Assembly (NCBI GenBank): GCA_026988195.1
Contig: JALSLS010000102.1
Coordinates: forward strand, 1-22,451
From: Methylomonas sp.
Lineage (GTDB): Bacteria > Pseudomonadota > Gammaproteobacteria > Methylococcales > Methylomonadaceae
Length of the DNA: 22,451 nucleotides
Direction of reading: 5' to 3'
In this document: positions 13,869-20,994 of the stretch, in pieces
Numbering within the stretch: the stretch's first letter is position 1
Layout: each line of letters starts with the position of its first letter
Notes under the pieces: generated by a model
The model's database searches: none
What the model saw: only the letters and a program-made list of their open reading frames with translations
Told to the model about the DNA's origin: nothing
Program-made: the position numbers and the translations under genes

Positions 13869-14680
13869 GCATCATCCAAAACTCTAAATAACATTTCTTT
13901 AACTGTGTCAGGCTCAAAGGGCTTGTCACAAATACCAGACACACCCGCTTGCTCAATATTACTCAAGCGCGTTTCATTTTCTTCACTCGTTACCATTAGG
14001 ATAGGAATAAAAGCGTTTTTCATTTCTGTTCTGATATGCTCAATAAGCTCACGCCCATCCATTTCGGGCATATTATAATCTGTTACAATAAGGTCAAAGG
14101 CGTCTTGTTCCTGACTAAAAATGTTAACCCCTTCCTTACCATCTTTTGCTTCTGTAATTTTAGAAATCCCCATATTATTTAATACACGGACGATATGCTT
14201 TCTAGCCATCGGACTATCATCAACGACTAAAACCCTTACTGCCTCTATATCATAATGTTCAAAAACAATTTCTTTTGGGTCAATATATTCAATCGTATTG
14301 CGCAAAGCTCGTTTTAAATCATCATGGTTAAATGGCTTAGGGAGAATGGCAACAACACCTGCCTGTCGAATAGGATCTAAAGCTGAAAACCGTGTTTCAC
14401 TAGAAATCAGCATAAAGGGGACATCTTTCAATCTTTCTGATGATTTGACCTGTAATACCAACTCTGTTGCGGTCATATCAGGCAAATACATACTACTAAT
14501 AATTAAATCAGCTGTGTGCTGATTTAACATATCAATAGCTTCACCCCCAGAACTCGCACTTTCAATATTTGACACCCCCTCTTCGATTAAATGATTCATA
14601 ATCACTTTTAACTGAACCTTCGATGGTTCAATTAAAAGTATAGATAAATCAGTCACATCAATTTGACCATTACAACTCAT
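13865..14680 (-). CDS. Tandem receiver-domain response regulator
   Basis: This 271-residue protein has two CheY-like receiver domains and no output domain. The second (about 148-268) is complete: acidic pair Asp154/Asp155 (LVVDDSPMARK), phosphoacceptor Asp201 (FDLIVTDYNMPEMDG), Thr231 and Lys253 (CDKPFEP). The first (about 12-130) keeps Lys115 (LPKPF) but has Ser63 where the phosphoacceptor Asp should be (DLIISSMYLP), and Pro19 in place of one metal-binding acid, so it is a pseudo-receiver. Such proteins usually act by protein contact in chemotaxis-like or phosphorelay signalling. No histidine kinase is adjacent. The TAG stop lies in the end of a mobile element, so the original C-terminus may have been slightly different. 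Confidence 0.9.
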   Translation of the reverse strand: MSCNGQIDVTDLSILLIEPSKVQLKVIMNHLIEEGVSNIESASSGGEAIDMLNQHTADLIISSMYLPDMTATELVLQVKSSERLKDVPFMLISSETRFSALDPIRQAGVVAILPKPFNHDDLKRALRNTIEYIDPKEIVFEHYDIEAVRVLVVDDSPMARKHIVRVLNNMGISKITEAKDGKEGVNIFSQEQDAFDLIVTDYNMPEMDGRELIEHIRTEMKNAFIPILMVTSEENETRLSNIEQAGVSGICDKPFEPDTVKEMLFRVLDDA

Positions 14681-14877
14681 TATATATACCCTGAGTAATT
14701 TATAAACTTAGCCTTGAGTATAGTCGTTAATAATTTTTTATTGCTGATAATACTCATATTGAGTGACAACTACCTTCTAAAATGGTGGTTAGGGCTTGCT
14801 TAAACGGGAAGCTAAATTTACACTAAGTATATTCTCAATAAAGCTTGTGCCTATTCAGCTTGTGAGTAGGTGATGAT

Positions 14878-14966
14878 GTAGGAGCGTCCGCCCTCGGCGC
14901 GATTAAAATAATGCTCTTTTCTCTGAAGCTTTCAATTATCTTCGCGCCGAGGGTGGACGCTCCTAC
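14878..14966. repeat. REP doublet (REPIN-like), GTAGGAGCG type
   Basis: GTAGGAGCGTCCGCCCTCGG (from 14878) and its inverse ending GGACGCTCCTAC (14966) form a 25-bp stem with one mismatch around a loop of about 39 bases. The GTAGGAGCG start resembles REP sequences mobilised by RAYT transposases in Pseudomonas and relatives (known family; assignment here is inference). It lies in the 360-base divergent gap between the response regulator (minus) and the permease (plus), which has no other visible gene. Confidence 0.7.
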
Positions 14967-15040
14967 AAAGCATTTCACTAAAATACTGAATAAATACACT
15001 ACACTCCTAAAGATTCTTCTTATAAATTTAAGGACAAATT

Positions 15041-16810
15041 TTGATTCCTGTTGATCTTATCGCTGTATCCACTATTTTAATAAGCTCATTACTGTTATTA
15101 GCCAGTAACCGTTTCCCTGCTGATACGGTTTTGTTAGGTGCCTTATGCTTATTATTGGTCACTAATATTTTGACACCGGCTGAGACATTAGCTGGATTAT
15201 CAAATCCAGGCATTGCAACTATTGCTGCTTTGTATGTTGTTGTTTCTGGCTTACGAGAAACAGGTGCTATTGCTTGGTTAAGCCGCTTATTACTCGGCAA
15301 ACCTAAAAGCGTTGTTTTAGCTCAAATTCGATTACTTATCTCGGCTGCAAGTATCAGTATTCTCATCAACAATACCCCTGTTGTTGCCATGTTTACCTCT
15401 GCCGTGCAAGACTGGTGTAAACGTAGCCAATTTAAACCATCACAGTTTCTTTTACCTTTGAGTTACGCTTCAATTTTAGGAGGAACTTGCTCTCTCATTG
15501 GCACCAGTACCAATTTAATTGTCGACAGTCTAATGCGGGAATCTGGCTTGTCTGGGTTTAACTTATTTGGACTAGCGGCGGTTGGTATACCTATTACCCT
15601 TGTGGGTTGTTTATACCTTATTGTTGCCAGCCCCTATTTATTACCAAACAGACAAAGTTCTACAGAAAAATTTAATGATGTACGTGAATACCTAGTAGAA
15701 ATGCAAGTAAAACCAAGCTGTGAACTTGTAGGGCAGTCCATTCAAGAAGCCGGGTTACGACATTTACCTGGACTTTTTTTAATTGAAATTTTTCGTCAAG
15801 GCGAATTATTCCCCGTTGTTTCTCCTCACACCATTATTCAGCAAAATGACCAATTGGTATTTGCAGGTGCGGTTGAATCAGTCGTAGAATTAAGGCGAAT
15901 TAAAGGGCTTGTAGTTGCCTCTGACCAAACCTTCAAACTGCAAGGGAAAGAGCATGAGCGCCGTTTATTTGAAGCTGTTATTTCCGCTGAAAGCCCAGTC
16001 ATCCGACAAAATATTCGAGAAGCAAGGTTTAGGCATCGCTACAACGCGGTTATCCTATCAATTGCTAGAAATGCTAAAAGAATAAAAGGAAAAATTGGGG
16101 ATATTCAACTTCAGCCTGGCGACACCCTATTACTAGAAGCCGAGAAAGGTTTTTTATTTAAATTCCGTAATAGTCGGGATTTTTTATTAATCAGCAAACT
16201 AAGCAATTCCAATGTTATACGCCATAGCCACGCACCCTTGGCTTTAAGTATTCTGGTACTGATGATTATATTCATGAGTACAGCTACCCTGAATATTTTA
16301 CAATCAGTAGTGCTTGCTGCTATTGCTATGCTACTCAGTGGTTGTTTAAATATAGAAGATGCACGCCACAGTATTGATTATCAAGTCCTACTGGTTATCG
16401 CTTGTGCTTACGGCTTAGGAACCGCTGTTCAAAAAGTAGGTTTAGCTGACCTTATTACCCAGCAAGCATTATTATTATCTGGTGGCGATGTTTGGCTTAT
16501 GCTAGTACTGGTCTATATTGCTACTGTTATACTGACCGAGACTATCACAAATAATGCAGCCGCTATTATTATGTTTCCTATCGCAGTCAGTGCAGCAAAT
16601 ACTTTAGGCGTTAGCATCACCCCCTTTGCTGTAGCCGTTATGATTGCAGCCTCTGCCAGTTTTATCACCCCCATAGGGTATCAAACAAACCTGATGGTTT
16701 TTGGCCCAGGAGGCTATCGATTTATAGATTATATAAAGCTAGGCCTTCCCCTCAGCCTAATTGTGGCTTTTATGGCTTTATTTATAATCCCTCTCGTCTG
16801 GCCATTTTGA
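15041..16810 (+). CDS. SLC13-type permease with RCK_C (TrkA-C) domains
   Basis: This 589-residue inner-membrane transporter belongs to the divalent anion:sodium symporter/arsenite-permease group. The N-terminal membrane part (about 1-205) has the hairpin motif INNTPVVAMF (Asn110-Pro113) and SLIGTSTNLI. Two cytosolic RCK_C domains follow (about 215-300 and 308-385; EARFRHRYNAVILSIARN, LQPGDTLLLEAE). The C-terminal membrane part has the matching TITNNAAAII (Thr503-Asn505) and ITPIGYQTNLMVFGPGGY. Such proteins often carry sulfate or dicarboxylates, but the substrate is not determined by sequence alone. The start is TTG at 15041: a stop codon in frame at 15029-15031 rules out upstream starts, and AAGGA at 15030-15034 is well spaced. 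It is a monocistronic gene by context. Confidence 0.9.
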   Translation: MIPVDLIAVSTILISSLLLLASNRFPADTVLLGALCLLLVTNILTPAETLAGLSNPGIATIAALYVVVSGLRETGAIAWLSRLLLGKPKSVVLAQIRLLISAASISILINNTPVVAMFTSAVQDWCKRSQFKPSQFLLPLSYASILGGTCSLIGTSTNLIVDSLMRESGLSGFNLFGLAAVGIPITLVGCLYLIVASPYLLPNRQSSTEKFNDVREYLVEMQVKPSCELVGQSIQEAGLRHLPGLFLIEIFRQGELFPVVSPHTIIQQNDQLVFAGAVESVVELRRIKGLVVASDQTFKLQGKEHERRLFEAVISAESPVIRQNIREARFRHRYNAVILSIARNAKRIKGKIGDIQLQPGDTLLLEAEKGFLFKFRNSRDFLLISKLSNSNVIRHSHAPLALSILVLMIIFMSTATLNILQSVVLAAIAMLLSGCLNIEDARHSIDYQVLLVIACAYGLGTAVQKVGLADLITQQALLLSGGDVWLMLVLVYIATVILTETITNNAAAIIMFPIAVSAANTLGVSITPFAVAVMIAASASFITPIGYQTNLMVFGPGGYRFIDYIKLGLPLSLIVAFMALFIIPLVWPF

Positions 16811-17514
16811 ATTTATAACTAACCTGCTCATAAAAAGACATAGTTAACTTTCTATTGTTAATTCTATACAATAACTTACCGAGTATTTTTAGCTCTTTTG
16901 AAAACTCAGTAGCTCATACTTTATTCGTCATTAGCTATATAGTTTTAGCCGCTCAGCGGTTGCTTCTATTGCTCACCCCCCCTTTTAAGGATTCTTAGAA
17001 TTATCTCAGCACAGCTTATTATTCTAACCTTTACTTACCCTCCAAAACGGATTACAAATAGCCCCTTATAAATTTATAAAAAAAAATAATTAGCGCATAG
17101 AATAACGCTAAACTGGCAGCAACCATCGTTAAAAGCAAAAAAAAACAACTTAATTTACATAACTTAATTGAATCTCACTCAACTATCTCACTTAGATTTT
17201 TATCAAAAAAGAAGCCATCGTAAAAATCATATAAACCTCATTATATAAAACGAGGAATCTTGATTTTTCAAATACTTACCTTTAATCAATATAACTTAGC
17301 AATACCTTCTGCTTCCTTCTGCTATTAAATCAATAAACATTAATAGTTGACTTTTAAGACAAAATCATTCAATTTAACCAACTGGTGTGACTATTCATGT
17401 TAAATTCTTCTTAACCATAAAAAGAATAAAAAAGAAAGTCATCCAAAACTAATATTAGTCTTAAATAACATAAATCGTACTCTGTATTACTACAGACTAC
17501 ATTGGAGGAAACAT
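16811..17514 (+). other. Long gene-free leader upstream of xoxF
   Basis: About 700 bases without a convincing open frame. It contains a small palindrome CCGCTCAGCGG at 16949-16959, a nested hairpin at 17222-17268, a tandem CCTTCTGCTT/CCTTCTGCTA at 17305-17324, and a TTGACT at 17347-17352 that could be a -35 box, although no good -10 follows at 17 bases. A strong ribosome binding site (GGAGG, 17504-17508) precedes the xoxF ATG. The region probably holds the xoxF promoter and its control sites; I cannot identify a specific regulator site. Confidence 0.5.
17222..17268 (+). repeat. Nested hairpin in the xoxF leader
   Basis: AAAAATCA (17222-17229) pairs with TGATTTTT (17261-17268), and inside it CCTC (17236-17239) pairs with GAGG (17252-17255). 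The predicted structure is AT-rich and modest in strength. If transcribed, it would lie about 250 bases upstream of the xoxF start. Confidence 0.35.
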
Positions 17515-19368
17515 ATGAAGAAGCCTTTAAAGAGCTTGCTGATTGCTTCAACTGTCGCTGCTCTACTTTCTGCTCCTGCAGTTTCAACGGCAAACAGCGA
17601 TGTTGAAAGCTTAACAAAAAACCCAGCTAACTGGGCAACAGCATTAGGTAACTATGCTGGTACTCGTTACAGTAAATTAGATCAAATTACTAATAAGAAC
17701 GTTAAAAACCTGCAACCAGCATGGTCTTTTTCTACTGGTGTTCTTCGTGGACATGAAGGTGGCCCTCTAGTTATTGGAGATGTTATCTATATTCACACAC
17801 CCTTCCCAAATACTGTTTACGCACTTGATCAGGCGACTCAATCAGTAATCTGGGAATACACACCTACAATGGATGCAGACGTCACAATTCCTGTTATGTG
17901 TTGTGATACTGTAAACCGTGGTTTAGCTTATGGTGATGGAAAAATATTCCTACAACAATCTGATACTGTATTAACAGCTTTAGATGCTAAAACAGGTAAG
18001 CGTGTATGGAGTGTACAAAACGGTGATCCTAAATTAGGGATGACCAACACTCAAGCACCTTTAGTTGTTAAAGACCAAGTAATTACGGGTATTGCTGGTG
18101 GTGAATTTGGCGTACGTGGCTTCTTAGCTTCTTACGACATTCGTACAGGTCAACTAAGATGGAAAGGTTACAGTATGGGGCCTGATGGCGATACTTTAAT
18201 CAACCCTAGCAAAACAACAACTTGGGAAAATGGTAAAGTCACTAAAGTGGGTGCTGATTCAAGTAGAAAAACTTGGGAAGGCGACCAGTGGAAAATCGGT
18301 GGTGGTACTACTTGGGGCTGGTATTCTTATGACTCAGACCTAGATCTTATCTACTACGGTTCTGGTAACCCATCTACATGGAACCCTGTTCAACGTCCTG
18401 GTGACAATAAGTGGTCTATGTCTTTATGGGCTCGTGACGCTTCTACTGGTGAAGTTAAATGGGTTTACCAAATGACTCCACATGATGAGTGGGATTTTGA
18501 CGGTATCAACGAAACTGTTTTAGTTGACCAAAAAATCAAAGGTAAAATGCGTAAAATGATTGTGCATTTTGACCGTAATGGTTTTGGTTACACATTAGAC
18601 CGTGTTACGGGTGAATTGTTAGTTGCTGAAAAATTTGACAAAACAGTTAACTGGGCATCTCATGTTGATATGCACACAGGCCGCCCACAAGTTGTTTCAG
18701 AAATGAGTACTGAGCAGAATGGTGAAGATGTTAATACAGTTGGCGTATGTCCAGCTGCATTAGGTTCTAAAAACCAACAACCTGTTTCTTTCTCTCCTAG
18801 AACAGGCTTATTCTACATCTCAGGCAACCACTTATGCATGGAGTACGAACCTTTTGAAGTGTCATATACTGCAGGCCAACCCTACGTTGGTGCTACACTA
18901 ACTATGATGCCAGCTGGCGGTGACGCAATCACAGGCAAACCTGATGGTTCAACAAACCTAGGTCAATTCACTGCTTGGGATGCTACAACAGGTAAAATCA
19001 AATGGTCTAACAAAGAAACTTTCTCTGTTTGGTCTGGTTCTGTTGCAACAGCGGGTGACGTAGTATTTTACGGTACATTAGAAGGTTACTTGAAAGCGGT
19101 TGATGCTAACACAGGTAAAGAGTTATATAAGTTCAAAACCCCTTCAGGCATTATCGGTAACGTAAACACATGGTCTTACAAAGGTAAGCAGTATGTTGGC
19201 GTATTATCAGGTATTGGCGGATGGGCTGGTATCGGTATTGCTGCTGGACTTGATGATGGTTCTGATTCAACAAACACTGAAGGTCTTGGTGCTGTTGGCG
19301 CATACAGAAGCTTAAGCGCTTTCACTAAATTAGGCGGTACATTTACTGTATTCTCACTGCCTAAATAA
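17515..19368 (+). CDS. xoxF: Lanthanide-dependent PQQ methanol dehydrogenase XoxF
   Basis: XoxF oxidises methanol to formaldehyde (or further) in the periplasm, passing electrons to a cytochrome c. The 617-residue protein starts with a signal peptide, probably cleaved after VSTA near residue 26. It has the eight-bladed PQQ propeller motifs, the vicinal disulfide Cys129-Cys130 (PVMCCDTV), metal ligands Glu197 (GGEFGVRG) and Asn285 (GSGNPSTWNP), and the DEWDFDG motif with catalytic Asp327 and Asp329. The extra Asp329 is the hallmark of lanthanide-binding XoxF; calcium MxaF has Ala there. The sequence resembles the XoxF5 group. GGAGG lies 6 bases before the ATG. It is followed by a strong terminator and then xoxJ. 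No xoxG cytochrome gene is visible. Confidence 0.97.
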   Translation: MKKPLKSLLIASTVAALLSAPAVSTANSDVESLTKNPANWATALGNYAGTRYSKLDQITNKNVKNLQPAWSFSTGVLRGHEGGPLVIGDVIYIHTPFPNTVYALDQATQSVIWEYTPTMDADVTIPVMCCDTVNRGLAYGDGKIFLQQSDTVLTALDAKTGKRVWSVQNGDPKLGMTNTQAPLVVKDQVITGIAGGEFGVRGFLASYDIRTGQLRWKGYSMGPDGDTLINPSKTTTWENGKVTKVGADSSRKTWEGDQWKIGGGTTWGWYSYDSDLDLIYYGSGNPSTWNPVQRPGDNKWSMSLWARDASTGEVKWVYQMTPHDEWDFDGINETVLVDQKIKGKMRKMIVHFDRNGFGYTLDRVTGELLVAEKFDKTVNWASHVDMHTGRPQVVSEMSTEQNGEDVNTVGVCPAALGSKNQQPVSFSPRTGLFYISGNHLCMEYEPFEVSYTAGQPYVGATLTMMPAGGDAITGKPDGSTNLGQFTAWDATTGKIKWSNKETFSVWSGSVATAGDVVFYGTLEGYLKAVDANTGKELYKFKTPSGIIGNVNTWSYKGKQYVGVLSGIGGWAGIGIAAGLDDGSDSTNTEGLGAVGAYRSLSAFTKLGGTFTVFSLPK

Positions 19369-19395
19369 GCTGATCTACCGATCACTTTAAGTGAT

Positions 19396-19436
19396 AAAAA
19401 GCCCCAGCCAATTAAATTTGACTGGGGCTTTTTTTT
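19396..19436 (+). terminator. Strong intrinsic terminator after xoxF
   Basis: AAAAAGCCCCAG (19396-19407) pairs with CTGGGGCTTTTT (19422-19433), followed by an uninterrupted T-run to 19436. A small ATCAC-TTTAA-GTGAT hairpin (19381-19395) lies just before it. The 28-60 base distance from the xoxF stop suits a genuine rho-independent terminator. This suggests xoxF mRNA is made far above xoxJ mRNA. Confidence 0.92.
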
Positions 19437-19529
19437 GCCTGATGATAACGAAAGTTATAAAGGTATTAGCAACTGCAAACTAAGCTATACTACCGATCAA
19501 AAATTAAACCTTAAAATATTACTACCAAA

Positions 19530-20384
19530 ATGAAAGCACTTTCTAATCTAAAAAAAAATATTATGGGGCTATGCCTGATAAGCCTTTCCTTATCATCTGT
19601 AGCTGAAGAAAAATTTAGAGTCTGTGCTGACCCATTAAACCCTCCCTACTCAAGCAAATCCCTTGATGGGTTTGAAAATAAAATTGCCTCCCTATTTGCC
19701 AAAGAATTAAACCAAGAGCTTGAATATTACTGGTTTCCCCAACGTATAGGTTTTATCCGCAATACTCTAAAGGCCCAAATTGGAGATACTGAACAATATA
19801 AATGTGATGTTGTTATGGGACTGCCTGCTGGCTTTGACTTCGCAAAAACTACAAAGCCCTATTACCACTCCACTTATGCTTTAGTCATTGCTAAAGGCCG
19901 TGGCTGGGACGATATATCTAAACCGTCACAGCTATCTAATTTACCCTTACAACGTGAAGAGTCCTTAAAGATAGCAATGTTTGATAGAGGTCCAGGTACC
20001 ACATGGCTACAAAAGATGGGTTTACTTGACCAAGGCATTCCCTATCAAACCATGACTGGGGATGATGAAAACAATGTCGCCATGAAAATAGAAAAAGACC
20101 TTAAAGCAGGTAAAATTGATATGGTGGTACTTTGGGGGCCTATGGCAGGTTATGTCATATCCCAAAGCCCCAGAGATGCTTACACCGTCATTCCAATGAC
20201 ATCTACACCCGCTATCAAGTTTGATTTTTCTATGGCAATGGGGATTCGTTATGGCGACAACAAACGAAAAGAAACATTAGAAAAGCTAATAGCGGCAAAC
20301 CAACAAAAAATTCAATCCATCATTTCTGAATATAATATCCCACTGCTTCCAATTCCAGAACAACAAGTAACAGTTACTGATTAA
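19530..20384 (+). CDS. xoxJ: XoxJ/MxaJ-family periplasmic binding-fold protein
   Basis: This 284-residue exported protein has a signal peptide (hydrophobic stretch about 11-25, probable cleavage near SSVA-EE) and a type II solute-binding fold, as shown by FRVCADPLNPPYSS, the GFENKIASLFAKEL segment and CDVVMGLPAG. This is the MxaJ/XoxJ family, encoded next to methanol dehydrogenases. Structural work on XoxJ suggests a large cavity and a role in helping XoxF mature or activate rather than in nutrient uptake (established for the family, not shown here). It lies 161 bases after xoxF, beyond a strong terminator, so it may have its own promoter or depend on read-through. A palindromic element begins 6 bases after its stop codon. 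Confidence 0.92.
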   Translation: MKALSNLKKNIMGLCLISLSLSSVAEEKFRVCADPLNPPYSSKSLDGFENKIASLFAKELNQELEYYWFPQRIGFIRNTLKAQIGDTEQYKCDVVMGLPAGFDFAKTTKPYYHSTYALVIAKGRGWDDISKPSQLSNLPLQREESLKIAMFDRGPGTTWLQKMGLLDQGIPYQTMTGDDENNVAMKIEKDLKAGKIDMVVLWGPMAGYVISQSPRDAYTVIPMTSTPAIKFDFSMAMGIRYGDNKRKETLEKLIAANQQKIQSIISEYNIPLLPIPEQQVTVTD

Positions 20385-20389
20385 TTAGC

Positions 20390-20553
20390 TATACTTCGCG
20401 CGGTCACGGATGCGGAATTTATAAGCTGCTAATTTTTGTCGATAGTAAAGCGCTGAAACAGGCGCATAGCAAGCTACGCAACTGTTTCAGCAACGCAGCT
20501 ATTGGCAAAAACTCAGCGATTAGAAAACCGCAGTCGTGACCGCGCGAAGTATA
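20390..20553 (+). mobile_element. 164-bp palindromic element after xoxJ
   Basis: The ends TATACTTCGCGCGGTCACG (20390-20408) and the exact inverse (20535-20553) form perfect 19-bp repeats, continued by GATGCGG/CCGCAGT with mismatches. A central hairpin (GCTGAAACA/TGTTTCAGC, 20452-20491) bears the tip GGCGCATAGC-AA-GCTACGCAAC at 20461-20482. TA-rich flanks make the target duplication ambiguous (TA or TATA). The element begins 6 bases past the xoxJ stop codon and may serve as transcript end or stabilising stem. Confidence 0.75.
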
Positions 20554-20570
20554 TACCTTTATAAGCCACT

Positions 20571-20596
20571 GTAGAGCGGACTTTAGCCTGCTCTAC
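20571..20596. repeat. Small GTAGAGC hairpin with CTTTAGCCTG core
   Basis: GTAGAGC (20571-20577) and GCTCTAC (20590-20596) form a perfect 7-bp stem. The loop CTTTAGCCTG is shared with the inverted repeat at 12345-12405, suggesting a distant relation. Confidence 0.45.
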
Positions 20597-20700
20597 TTAT
20601 AAAATAAACATCAGTGCAAAGACCTACTCCACAGAACCACCCACAGATTTTGTGCATAACATTAACTATTTCGAATTTAATACGGGACAATTTATAAACT

Positions 20701-20729
20701 GTAAGGTGGGCAATCTTTTCTGCCCTCCC
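20701..20729 (+). repeat. Truncated GGTGGGCA-type repeat
   Basis: GGTGGGCAATCTTTTCTG here matches the inverse of the element end at 11898-11915. The match stops where the 157-bp element (20732 onward) starts, and nothing similar resumes beyond it. It looks like a partial copy, perhaps broken by the insertion. Confidence 0.45.
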
Positions 20730-20731
20730 TA

Positions 20732-20888
20732 GGCAACTGGCAATAAATAACCCACCCACCTTACTGGCTTTTTTATCCCTGCCCAAACCATCTCAATCGT
20801 TACGTAGCTGGCTATGCGCCTCTTGAGATAGTTTGATCAGAAACAAAAAATCTGCGCAACCTGGGTGGGTTATTTATTGCCAGTTGCC
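20732..20888 (-). mobile_element. 157-bp MITE-like palindromic element, copy 2
   Basis: This copy has perfect 27-base inverted ends starting GGCAACTGGCAATAAATAAC and is flanked by CTA at 20729-20731 and 20889-20891, a 3-bp direct repeat. It is the same length as the copy at 81-237 and opposite in orientation, with about 7 differences (about 95% identity counted by eye). Its intact ends suggest it is the younger of the two. The central tip lies at 20797-20822 on the minus strand. It lies 107 bases upstream of msrAB. Confidence 0.85.
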
Positions 20889-20994
20889 CTACTTCTTTAT
20901 ATGAAGATCTATCCCAGTTTTACCTTAATTGAACTTAAACAACTCAAAACAAACAAAGCATCAATAGTTATAAACCTTTAATTGAGAAACTTGA

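Noticed and set aside
13774..13956. Open frame of 60 codons on the minus strand
   Set aside because: It overlaps the end of the response-regulator gene in another frame and runs through the short palindromic element.
17515..19368. Calcium-dependent MxaF rather than XoxF
   Set aside because: The DEWDFDG motif carries the extra Asp329 typical of lanthanide enzymes, and no mxaI, mxaG or other mxa genes follow.
20583..20786. Open frame of 67 codons on the minus strand
   Set aside because: It lies across the repeat fragments at 20701-20786 and has no ribosome binding site or family motif.
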